Below, piece after piece: positions 1 through 7,953 of a DNA stretch of 34,274 nucleotides. Below the pieces are notes generated by a model that saw nothing but the letters and a program-made list of their open reading frames with translations, did not search any database and was not told the origin of the DNA. Origin of the DNA: Methanobacteriota archaeon (GTDB taxonomy: Archaea > Thermoplasmatota > Poseidoniia > Poseidoniales > Poseidoniaceae); contig PBTA01000066.1 in assembly GCA_002726395.1 (NCBI GenBank), positions 18,166 through 52,439 on the forward strand, given 5' to 3'. Made by a program: the position numbers and the translations under genes. Numbering within the stretch: position 1 is the first letter of the stretch; every line of letters begins with the position of its first letter.

Positions 1-1623
1 GGTTCAGTGATTGGTAGAATTATGGGTATGCGGCAGGATTTACGACAATATGGTAAATCGATTAGCCCCTTAATTGCCAAAAAAGTCGCTCAAGCCAATA
101 ATTTAGCCGGCGATAAAGGCCTTGATTATTTGCGCACCATATTAGAAGATGAAGCACCTCACTTACTAGAAGAAAGAGAAAAACAAACCCGAAGAGAAGG
201 GTTACCTGAATTAAGTTCAGCACAAAAAGGCAAAGTTGTGCTGCGTTTTGCCCCCAATCCAAATGGCCCGTTATCTTTTGGTCACGCACGTGGAATTATT
301 ATCAATGGTGAATATGCTAAAGAGTATGATGGTGAACTAATATTACGATTTGATGACACAGATACTACAGTAAAACCTCCTCTACCCGAAGCCTATGGAA
401 TTATTGAACAAGAAGCTGAATGGTTACTTGGTTTCAAGCCGCATCGAATTGTAATAGCCAGTAATCGAATCAAAGAATATTATGAGCATGTAGACATTAT
501 GCTTGATGGAAATTTTGGCTATGTTTGTCAATGTAGTGCTGATGAATTTAGGGAATTCAGAGTTAGTAAAACAAATTGTCCTTGCAGAGATAATGATGTT
601 AAACTAAATGTCGAATTGTGGAATAAAATGCTTGATGGAACATTTGTTCCAGGTGATGCTGTTGTTCGGGTAAAAACTGATATGACCCTAAAAAATCCTG
701 CACTACGAGATTGGCCAGCCCTAAGAATTCAAGACACAACAAAGAATCCACACCCAAGAAAAGAAATTGGTTCAAAGTACCGTGTTTGGCCGCTGTTAGA
801 TTTCCAAAGTGCGGTAGAAGATTACTTGCAGGGGGTAACCCATATTATTCGAGGAAAAGATCTCATGGATTCAACACGTAAACAGACATTACTTTACCAG
901 CACTTCGGATGGGATTATCCTGAAACAATGTACTGGGGAAGGGTCAAAGTTCACGAATGGGGTGGATTTTCTACTTCTCAAATGCGCAAAGACATCGAAT
1001 CAGGAAAATTCACTGGGTGGTCTGATCCACGATTACCGACAATTGCAGGCCTTAGTGGAACCGGTATCCAAGCCGAGGCTTTGCGTAATTTCTGGGTAGA
1101 ATTAGGAGTGACTCAGAAAGATATATCTGTACCGTTAAGTTCACTTTATTCTCATAACACTAAGATTATTGATGATGATGCACCAAGAATTTCCTTTATC
1201 AGAAATCCAGTTTTACTGAAATTATCTGGTGGCGAACAGCGCAGTATTGAGATCCCAACCCATCCGAATTTCCCGACAATGGGAAGTCGCAAAATCAGCT
1301 TAATATCCCAACAAGTGTTAATTGAATCAACAGATTATGGTGAAAATCAATTAAGGTTGAAGGAATTTGCAGACTTTGATATTTCTGAAAACTCTGCAAC
1401 CTTTGTGTCGCAAGAGAGAAGTGATACTCGCAAGATTATCCATTGGGCATCTGTTGACACATCTAGTAAAGCTACTTTGAAGATGGTTGCGAATGGTGAA
1501 ATTATCGAAATTGAAGGTGTATTAGAGCACCATAGTTTATCCAAAGGAGACATTGTACAAATTGAACGTATTGGTTACGGTGTTATTGGTGAAGATAATA
1601 CTATAATATTCACCCATGACTAG
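1..1623 (+). CDS. gltX: Glutamyl-tRNA synthetase, archaeal type (5' end cut by the window)
   Basis: Cytosolic class I aminoacyl-tRNA synthetase that charges tRNA-Glu. The nucleotide-binding signature appears near residue 81 as FAPNPNGPLSFGHARG, with FGHA in the HIGH position, followed by LRFDDTD. Two CxC pairs (VCQC ... CPCR, around residues 174-195) fit the cysteine cluster seen in archaeal GluRS. The KMSKS loop is WGGFSTSQMRK near residue 319, so the STS core is kept but the first lysine is lost. It is followed by TGWSDPRLPT, typical of GluRS/GlnRS. The C-terminal beta-barrel region matches the archaeal/eukaryotic GlxRS type. The reading frame is open through base 1, and the first visible residues (VIGRIMG) look like the middle of the archaeal N-terminal helical domain. 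The true start is therefore probably some tens of codons upstream, and the GTG at base 7 is unlikely to be the start. Confidence 0.95.
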   Translation, partial: GSVIGRIMGMRQDLRQYGKSISPLIAKKVAQANNLAGDKGLDYLRTILEDEAPHLLEEREKQTRREGLPELSSAQKGKVVLRFAPNPNGPLSFGHARGIIINGEYAKEYDGELILRFDDTDTTVKPPLPEAYGIIEQEAEWLLGFKPHRIVIASNRIKEYYEHVDIMLDGNFGYVCQCSADEFREFRVSKTNCPCRDNDVKLNVELWNKMLDGTFVPGDAVVRVKTDMTLKNPALRDWPALRIQDTTKNPHPRKEIGSKYRVWPLLDFQSAVEDYLQGVTHIIRGKDLMDSTRKQTLLYQHFGWDYPETMYWGRVKVHEWGGFSTSQMRKDIESGKFTGWSDPRLPTIAGLSGTGIQAEALRNFWVELGVTQKDISVPLSSLYSHNTKIIDDDAPRISFIRNPVLLKLSGGEQRSIEIPTHPNFPTMGSRKISLISQQVLIESTDYGENQLRLKEFADFDISENSATFVSQERSDTRKIIHWASVDTSSKATLKMVANGEIIEIEGVLEHHSLSKGDIVQIERIGYGVIGEDNTIIFTHD

Positions 1624-1658
1624 AAACTATCAAAATGCAGTAGCCTTACAGGTTAACT

Positions 1659-2078
1659 ATGGCTAGTAATGATAAGACAGTTGCCGATTTAGACTTAAAT
1701 GATGAACACATCACCGCAGGCCTTGAAGATAGCCTTCAAGAAGCGGCTAAACGCTTACTAACCGTGCCAGGTGGAATATTAGTAATTCTTGATGACCATT
1801 CACGGGTGAAGGGGGTTATTGGCCACAAACAGATACTCACTGCGATAGTCAAAGGTGCAGAACCGAGTAATACCAAATGTAGTGATTATATGGAAATGGA
1901 TTTTATGGAAATTCAGCACGACCAAACACTTTCCAAGGTGCTAAAACAGATAAAACAAAGAACGCCACAAGCCGTTGTTTCAGTTGACGAAAATGGGGAA
2001 TTTAGTGGTTATTTTTCACCCTCAGATTATATGGAAAGTAAGTCATTAGTAAAATCGTTGAAGAGTTTAAAACTCTGA
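1659..2078 (+). CDS. CBS-domain pair protein
   Basis: A 139-residue soluble protein made almost entirely of two CBS motifs. The first spans about residues 15-68 (GGILVILDDHSRVKGVIGHKQIL), the second about 75-130 (AVVSVDENGEFSGYFSPSDYM). Such pairs bind adenosyl ligands (AMP, ATP, SAM) and regulate a partner, but no effector domain is present to say which. It starts with ATG 35 bases after gltX on the same strand, so the two may be cotranscribed. Its TGA abuts the stop of the convergent next gene with no spacer. The CBS identification rests on the repeated beta-alpha-beta pattern and is fairly secure; ligand and partner are unknown. Confidence 0.75.
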   Translation: MASNDKTVADLDLNDEHITAGLEDSLQEAAKRLLTVPGGILVILDDHSRVKGVIGHKQILTAIVKGAEPSNTKCSDYMEMDFMEIQHDQTLSKVLKQIKQRTPQAVVSVDENGEFSGYFSPSDYMESKSLVKSLKSLKL

Positions 2079-4148
2079 TTAACCAACTATTTTTATTGTT
2101 TTCCCACACCCACTACAGGCTATTTTTAATGGCCTCTCATCGCTGGTGACTGGAATTTTGGTATCACATGCTGGGCAGCCAACAACTGGAACATCTATCG
2201 TGACTTCTGGCTTCTCATCAACTTCATTTAATTGCAACCGTCTAGGGCTGACTAGCGCAGTAAGTAACCATAATCCCGAAGTTACTGCTGAAGAGCCAAT
2301 CACAAACAATTCAGGATATGAAAAGAAGTAAATTAGTGCAACAATTGGTAGTAATACTAGTTCCAACATTAGGAACCTGCGATGTTTATTCTTAGTCATT
2401 GAAAGAGAGATGATAAGACCAAAAGAAATTATGATCAACGTGATTATGGTTAATGGCATTGGTGTGGAGATTAAGCCTTTACTTGGTTGGATGTAGAATG
2501 AAAATTCTTCATCAAGACTCATTGATGTACCTTCAACCTTGATTACTTCACCCCATGGGTACCTAGAATGGGAAAATGAAAGATCGTCTGTCTCCAATAA
2601 ATCAGCAGTTCCAAAGGAGGTGGTAATTGACGACTTAGCCTCTAATTTGAACGCATATGATTGCCAAAGTGGTGCACTTTGAGTAGATGTGAAGCTGCTT
2701 ACAAGATCAAATCGCTCTCCATCTTGCACTGTTTGAAGTGTAGAAAATGTCAAACTCAAGGGGTGATAAATAACTCGATCTTCACCCTTTAAATCAAGAG
2801 ATATTGAAATCGTATCAAAATCAGTCGAATCACCAATCAAATCTGAACTGTCAAGTTGCATGCCGTTTATGTCAGACATATAGGTTCGATATCTTTTACT
2901 CATCTCTCTTTCAAACTGCTCTAGTTCTACATTTTCAATACTACGACTTTCCCGGTCTTCATCAGCTACCCCGCCAGGACTCCAACCATAAAACACTGAA
3001 TTAGTTGATAGATCGTTATCTCCGATATGATCCATTCCCCATCTCATCCAGTAAGCCATTTCACCATCAATTTCCAAAGTAGTAGTCCTTGATAATTTCA
3101 AATTACCATCATCAATAGCAAGGTCGACAATTTGGGTAATGGTTAGTGGGCTTCCGCTTCCTCCGGTTCGCAGTGGTTCATTATCGGGATAGAATGTGCC
3201 TGTTCCTCCGCCGGTATCTGAGGTTTCAATTGTGAACTGTGCTGAGCCCTCAATCAATGGACCTCCATCTTGAAAATTTAGTCTTACACTGACCTGAATT
3301 GACTGTTCGCCACCTGACGCTTCAGTCCATGTCCAAGTAACTACAATCGAATCTCCACTCTGCGTTTTAATGGGCTCTCCAGGCACTTCTTGATTGTCTA
3401 CAGATAATTCAATAGATTCTGAATATGCAAGAGCATCAAGACCAAATGGCGAATCAATAATTACCGAAATATAGGCATCACTGCCTTCAATTTCCGGCTC
3501 ATCTATGGACAATTCCATCAAAGGTATATCTGCTGTTATCTTTGAGTCAAAGTCTGTAGAACCCCATAGAAATTCTAACTCAGCATTACCGCCTGGAACG
3601 CTAAAAATTACTGAACGTGCGCTAAGAACCAATTCTATTTCACTAGACGAGGACACTGACATTTCATCAACCGGTATTGAAAACTCGATTGTTCCCTCAC
3701 CTTGTGTCAGTACAGATGAATCAATATTTGTTGAATCCGAGAATGTTTGTGAGCCAATCTTGATTGTTGCAGTGGCGTTAATTTGGGCGCCACCTGCATC
3801 TGTTACCCGGTAATTCATGATCAAATTCCAATTTGATTCGGGTATTGAACCTGGCCAAACTTTACCCATGCTCCAAACACCTACCTCTTCTTGGGATGTT
3901 ATTGAGTTGGTAATCAATGCATTACTTGCTTCGTCTTCTAATAATTGAGAAAAAGGCGTAAGTGTACCACTTGAACCACCAATTAGGTACAAATCTACAT
4001 CATGAGAATCTTCACAACATACCACCACTGATTCTGCTTCGACTACACCAGAAAGTTGCGATGAAAATGGTAAAGAAATCATCAATAAGACCAGGGTTAA
4101 CTGAACTATTCTTGTCGACAAACCTCTCACCACATCAACGCCAATCAT
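2079..4148 (-). CDS. Secreted/membrane protein with C-terminal zinc ribbon
   Basis: A 689-residue protein of unrecognised family. An N-terminal signal peptide (IVQLTLVLLMISLPFSSQLSG) is followed by a cysteine pair (VVVCCEDSHD) and about 550 residues of beta-rich, acidic, Ser/Thr-rich extracellular sequence. A glycine-rich hinge (DTGGGTGTF) divides the ectodomain. Three hydrophobic segments (LTIITLIIISFGLIISLSM, LELVLLPIVALIYFF, and ELFVIGSSAVTSGLWLLTALV) lie near the C-terminus, then a short tail with a zinc ribbon, CPAC-x15-CSGC. Topology therefore suggests an outside sensor or scaffold with a cytosolic metal-binding tip. ATG at 4148 was chosen because it directly precedes the signal peptide. 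No enzyme motif was seen. Confidence 0.8.
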   Translation of the reverse strand: MIGVDVVRGLSTRIVQLTLVLLMISLPFSSQLSGVVEAESVVVCCEDSHDVDLYLIGGSSGTLTPFSQLLEDEASNALITNSITSQEEVGVWSMGKVWPGSIPESNWNLIMNYRVTDAGGAQINATATIKIGSQTFSDSTNIDSSVLTQGEGTIEFSIPVDEMSVSSSSEIELVLSARSVIFSVPGGNAELEFLWGSTDFDSKITADIPLMELSIDEPEIEGSDAYISVIIDSPFGLDALAYSESIELSVDNQEVPGEPIKTQSGDSIVVTWTWTEASGGEQSIQVSVRLNFQDGGPLIEGSAQFTIETSDTGGGTGTFYPDNEPLRTGGSGSPLTITQIVDLAIDDGNLKLSRTTTLEIDGEMAYWMRWGMDHIGDNDLSTNSVFYGWSPGGVADEDRESRSIENVELEQFEREMSKRYRTYMSDINGMQLDSSDLIGDSTDFDTISISLDLKGEDRVIYHPLSLTFSTLQTVQDGERFDLVSSFTSTQSAPLWQSYAFKLEAKSSITTSFGTADLLETDDLSFSHSRYPWGEVIKVEGTSMSLDEEFSFYIQPSKGLISTPMPLTIITLIIISFGLIISLSMTKNKHRRFLMLELVLLPIVALIYFFSYPELFVIGSSAVTSGLWLLTALVSPRRLQLNEVDEKPEVTIDVPVVGCPACDTKIPVTSDERPLKIACSGCGKTIKIVG

Positions 4149-4218
4149 TCATGGCTCATAATTTACTCTACTACATGAAGCCAATTATGAGTATTACATG
4201 CAATTTAGATATCTTCCG

Positions 4219-4569
4219 TCAAAGGGCTTTTTCTAACAGAGCACCCAGTTCTTTTTCAAATAATGAGACCAAGGCCTCACCGACTTCGCCCTGTAAATCG
4301 TCAGGTAGTAATCTAAGCCCAAGTCTTGTAGCGGCTCTTGTTGCCTTAAGTTCCGCGTAAATAGAGCGGGCTTTGGATTGGAAATAATAAGACACAGCAT
4401 CTTTTATTTCACTTTTCAATTCTGGATCAGCATCGACTTTATTGCGGATATGGGTCTTTAATTCATCTTTGACAAGGTCCCTAAATGCCTCAATAACTAA
4501 ATCTTCGGTAGAAAGTAGTTCCTTGATTTGGTCTTTGATACTTCCAGTTAGTAATCTCTCTATTGCCAT
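4219..4569 (-). CDS. Small helical protein of unknown function
   Basis: A 116-residue protein with no signal peptide, TM segment or cysteine cluster. It is rich in Leu, Glu, Lys and Arg with heptad-like spacing (KDQIKELLSTEDLVIEAFRDLVKDEL), so it is probably all-helical and may oligomerise. It starts 43 bases after the stop of the RecJ/Cdc45-like gene on the same strand and may be the last gene of the arcS-rps15-DHH cluster. In many euryarchaea another ribosomal or translation gene follows at this place; this is not recognisably one. I do not recognise the family. Confidence 0.65.
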   Translation of the reverse strand: MAIERLLTGSIKDQIKELLSTEDLVIEAFRDLVKDELKTHIRNKVDADPELKSEIKDAVSYYFQSKARSIYAELKATRAATRLGLRLLPDDLQGEVGEALVSLFEKELGALLEKAL

Positions 4570-4612
4570 GACCTACCCACACAGCCATATGGTTTCAATT
4601 CATCGACAAATG

Positions 4613-5512
4613 TCACATTAACTGACCTGAGGTAATTAATTGCTTCAAGAGGTTAGATGCGAATACTTTGCCTTCTCCATTTTCTTCTGGCCATGCTTGT
4701 TGGGTAGTGTAAATTTGTGAGTGCAAATCTTGTTGCTCATTGCCAGTAACAATCCTATACCAAATTAATTCCTCAAGTCTTGGAGTTGATAGCTTGTCAT
4801 TAGAAAGGCAAGGTAAAGCTAGTTCACTAAGCGCCTGTTGACGTTGTTCATAGCCCATTTTTGACCATTTCTTGGCTAGCCTTTTCAGCATTGAGGCGGA
4901 CATATTTGGTAACATGCCGATATCTGGGTCTGTTATTTCAGGTAAAGGCAACAAACGAATTGAACCCTCATCTTGTAAGATATCTCTAATTTTGGTATAG
5001 ACGGGGTCATAAGAATTGTCTAATGACTCCCGAAGCCAATGACCGACTCCAGATAATGACCTTAACCTTCTAACTCTTGTTCCATTAGGGCATATTTCAG
5101 AGGCGATTGCAGCACACTGAATAACTACATCAAGCGCCCCATTGTGGGCTTTATCGGAGTTCGGGTGATTTACTGAAATGGCTAATGGGACGATACGCAT
5201 CCTAAGTGATTCATCAATTTCTTCCGATTGCCAAGTGTCCTCATAATGCTCAATACTAATTATTAAATCAGCTTTTGATTGGTAATCGTATTCATCACCT
5301 TTTGGTTGATGTATTTTGGATTGTAGAATTTTTCTGCTATAAGGCACATTAGCATCGATCATTGCGGATTCCAAGTATGCAAGAGAGAGAATGCTTTCAA
5401 AATCTGCTGTAGCAAATATGGCAACACTATTAGCAGATTTTATTTTTTCAACTAACGAATTGATTCTAATTTTGACATCACGAAACAAGTTTGTTTCTAG
5501 AATATCATTCAT
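4613..5512 (-). CDS. Degenerate RecJ/Cdc45-like DHH-family protein
   Basis: This 299-residue protein follows rps15 by about 50 bases, the position where many archaea carry the GINS-associated RecJ-like nuclease (GAN), a Cdc45 relative. The N-terminal region aligns by eye with the DHH domain: ANSVAIFATADFESILSLAYLESAM sits where active proteins have an SHxDADGxxSAAI motif, and LAISVNHPNSD sits at the DHHP position. The metal-binding aspartates and the DHH triad are largely missing. The second half (EQRQQALSELAL ... GEGKVFASNLLKQL) resembles the region joining DHH to DHHA1 in GAN, and the protein stops there, so DHHA1 is absent. I infer a catalytically dead, possibly structural replication factor. 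Homology is from remembered family layout and synteny, so moderately sure. Confidence 0.6.
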   Translation of the reverse strand: MNDILETNLFRDVKIRINSLVEKIKSANSVAIFATADFESILSLAYLESAMIDANVPYSRKILQSKIHQPKGDEYDYQSKADLIISIEHYEDTWQSEEIDESLRMRIVPLAISVNHPNSDKAHNGALDVVIQCAAIASEICPNGTRVRRLRSLSGVGHWLRESLDNSYDPVYTKIRDILQDEGSIRLLPLPEITDPDIGMLPNMSASMLKRLAKKWSKMGYEQRQQALSELALPCLSNDKLSTPRLEELIWYRIVTGNEQQDLHSQIYTTQQAWPEENGEGKVFASNLLKQLITSGQLM

Positions 5513-5562
5513 CGCTATCAGTTAGCCTATGAAGCCAGTTGTTATTCAATCTCTCGATAAAT

Positions 5563-6021
5563 TTACTCGACCATTAGTCTGAGTTCATCTCTCTTGTAAC
5601 GCCAATCTGTCGGCAGTTTGCCTTCAGAGATGTAGTAATTAGCCAATCGCCTAATCTTTGATTCGGTTATCTCAAGCGAACGCTTGTTGTGAATATCTTT
5701 GTGATTACCACTGCCTAGATGTTCGATGATTCTAGCCGCTTGACGCATGAGATTCATCATGTCTTCTGGGTAGGTGCCGCCGATATCATTTTCTGATAGA
5801 ATAGCACCAATTCTCTTACCAGTGACCAGTTTGACATTGGGAACCGCATGTTGGTCACGCAGGATGGTGCCAATTTGTGCAGTTGTATTGCCGGCTTTTC
5901 CGAGGTCAACAACTAGTTTAGTAACTTCATCAACGTTGGTATTAGACCACTCTGGAGCTGCAGTAACGTGGGGTTTCGATGAACCACTTTGGCCTTTTCT
6001 AGACTTGTACATACGTGCCAT
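5563..6021 (-). CDS. rps15: 30S ribosomal protein uS15 (archaeal S15)
   Basis: A small-subunit primary binder of the 16S rRNA central domain. The N-terminus MARMYKSRKGQSGSSKP matches the archaeal/eukaryotic extension MARMH..RRGKSGS, and the C-terminal part (LMRQAARIIEHLGSGNHKDIHNKRSLEITESKIRRLANYY) is the conserved helical S15 core. At 152 residues it has the usual archaeal length. The ORF track begins at GTG 6030 (MINMARM), but the family starts at MARM, so ATG 6021 is preferred. It lies between arcS upstream and the DHH-family gene downstream on the same strand, with short gaps that suggest one transcript. Confidence 0.95.
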   Translation of the reverse strand: MARMYKSRKGQSGSSKPHVTAAPEWSNTNVDEVTKLVVDLGKAGNTTAQIGTILRDQHAVPNVKLVTGKRIGAILSENDIGGTYPEDMMNLMRQAARIIEHLGSGNHKDIHNKRSLEITESKIRRLANYYISEGKLPTDWRYKRDELRLMVE

Positions 6022-6097
6022 GTTAATCACTCAAGCATTCTGCCGACTTGCCTCTCATTATTAACCACTCCGCATGGTGACATACCACTCACTAAGA

Positions 6098-7873
6098 CTA
6101 GATTCTTTGATGGCCTTTAGCGACAATACCTGGAATTTTATCCCATTCCCAGCCAGAAGCAGTCGCCCTTGCCAATCCAATCGGCTGATTATTTTGCAGT
6201 ATTAGAACATCATCACCTGAGTTAATTCCCTCATCAAAAGATTCCACTATTGAGGCAAAGACATCTCCTTTCCACTTTATCGATGGTTTAATGGTAGCAG
6301 TTTTCAGTGAAGAATTCTCGGCAATGAGTTTGACGGATGATTTGGAAAGGGAAAATCCTCTGCGGTCATTAGACCATTGCGCTATTTGTTTGCCATCTAA
6401 TTCAATCTTCCAATAAGGTGGCTTACCACGTATTTTAACGCCCTCTAGCCAACGATCATTATTCATTTTGTATCTTGCCACACTCTGAAAGTTGTCGACC
6501 AATATACGATGGTGACGGCGATTTCGTGGGGATAAATCTTGATTTACCTTAGCCACTGCTTGGCGTAAATTATCAAGAGCGTCTCTAGAAGTAGCCGGCA
6601 AACCGTTCCTGGTCTCAATATACTTGATTCCATCCAGTTGGAAACTCATCGAAGAATGATTAATCACCGTATGATAATTATGTCGGGACAATAAGGCTTT
6701 GACCATTGCTTCGGATCTTGCAAATTCGTCAAGACTCCAATCTCCAGTCACTGGAATATCATAATGAGACGCAGGCCAGACCTCTTCTAAATCCCTAGGA
6801 ACAAGTCCAAGAGGCGAGGTAACCATTACCTCATGGTAACAACTTATTCCAATCGCATCCATAAATTTACGATGAGATTTAGACATTCTGTAAGGCTTCT
6901 TTGCTGAACATGGTAGCAGAATCAGTACATTATCAATACCGTTTGGCGCGACATAATCATTAGTCATGTAATCAACCCACTTGGTGATAATTGGATTTTC
7001 TAAAGAAATAGGAGAATTACAATGCAATATTGTGCTAGATTCCACATGAGAGATTCCTAGATTAGCATTGGTCAGACTCAATTTGTCGTGATGACGTAGA
7101 TGTTCTACAAGTTTTGGACTGTTTAGTGATTGTCGCTCTACTAAAGTTCTCAAAGTTCCACCTGCTAAGTGTGATTTAATTTCTTTTAGAGCATTATTCC
7201 ATTGACTAATTTGGCAACCCATTTCAGCACTATCATCAGTACCACTAACTAAATTTCTTGGCCCTGATTCTGTTAAGAGTAAATTAGCAGCCATACATTG
7301 CCTTGAACGGCTTAAATCAAATAAATCAACACCGAACCAAACCAATACTGCTGCATTATCTGGTCCTCCAAGGCCCGGTGTCCAAACTAAAGCCCCGGGG
7401 AAACGGTTTTTGATCACCGTCAAAGCACGAACTAACTTGTCTTTTTGAGCCGCTAATTGCACAGCATCAACTAGAACCACAATACTTGGTTGTAAATCAC
7501 TATCAGTTAACTTAGAATCATGATTTAGTCGTTGCCATGAAAGTGGCAAAAGTGCACCTGTCTCGGCTAATTCTCCGGCATCAGCTTCCTCTAAAGAAGG
7601 TGGCAAAACATGACCAATTTTCGCAGTAAATTTCGGAGATTCTTCTTGGAAATCTGGCGGCGAAAGTGGCAGTCTAGCATCGATAGTTAGAGTTGCCGGG
7701 ATTTCATTGTCTGTCGTGGTTAAAAATGGCGCTAATTTCACCGGAATTTCAGGGTCTCCATCCAATTGTATTAGGCAGGGAGTTGTCGCAGAAGGTACCT
7801 TTCTATCTCCTAGGCCCCAACTCCTAGCATACAGGTAGCGATGAATTACCGTCCGTCCTAATTCATTCGCCAT
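6098..7873 (-). CDS. arcS: Archaeosine synthase (tRNA amidinotransferase)
   Basis: ArcS converts preQ0 at position 15 of tRNA to archaeosine (G+), after a TGT has inserted preQ0. The diagnostic ArcS motif PC-x3-KPY-x2-S-x2-H is intact as PCSAKKPYRMSKSH near residue 318, followed by LVPRDLEEVWPASHYDIPVTGDW. The first half is a divergent TGT-like barrel without a convincing zinc site, and the last ~75 residues (KWKGDVFASIV ... DDVLILQNNQPIGLARATA) are a PUA RNA-binding domain. At 591 residues it is full length. The ORF track starts at TTG 7879; the ATG six bases in (MANELGR) is preferred. No TGT (tgtA) or Rossmann partner is in the window. It heads the cluster that continues into rps15 and is divergent from the 7954 gene. 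Confidence 0.92.
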   Translation of the reverse strand: MANELGRTVIHRYLYARSWGLGDRKVPSATTPCLIQLDGDPEIPVKLAPFLTTTDNEIPATLTIDARLPLSPPDFQEESPKFTAKIGHVLPPSLEEADAGELAETGALLPLSWQRLNHDSKLTDSDLQPSIVVLVDAVQLAAQKDKLVRALTVIKNRFPGALVWTPGLGGPDNAAVLVWFGVDLFDLSRSRQCMAANLLLTESGPRNLVSGTDDSAEMGCQISQWNNALKEIKSHLAGGTLRTLVERQSLNSPKLVEHLRHHDKLSLTNANLGISHVESSTILHCNSPISLENPIITKWVDYMTNDYVAPNGIDNVLILLPCSAKKPYRMSKSHRKFMDAIGISCYHEVMVTSPLGLVPRDLEEVWPASHYDIPVTGDWSLDEFARSEAMVKALLSRHNYHTVINHSSMSFQLDGIKYIETRNGLPATSRDALDNLRQAVAKVNQDLSPRNRRHHRILVDNFQSVARYKMNNDRWLEGVKIRGKPPYWKIELDGKQIAQWSNDRRGFSLSKSSVKLIAENSSLKTATIKPSIKWKGDVFASIVESFDEGINSGDDVLILQNNQPIGLARATASGWEWDKIPGIVAKGHQRI

Positions 7874-7953
7874 ATTCAATCCTAATGCTATTCGTACAAG
7901 AATAATTCCTTCTAATCCCTAACTTCAAACATGACATCGAGTACGGCAAGGTG

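Noticed and set aside
3962-4360. 132-residue + strand ORF spanning two minus-strand genes
   Set aside because: It covers the coding ends of two better-supported genes on the other strand and has no family features.
4613-5512. Frameshifted RecJ with DHHA1 continuing downstream
   Set aside because: The following sequence encodes an unrelated 116-residue helical protein, and no DHHA1-like GG.GGH motif appears in the nearby frames.
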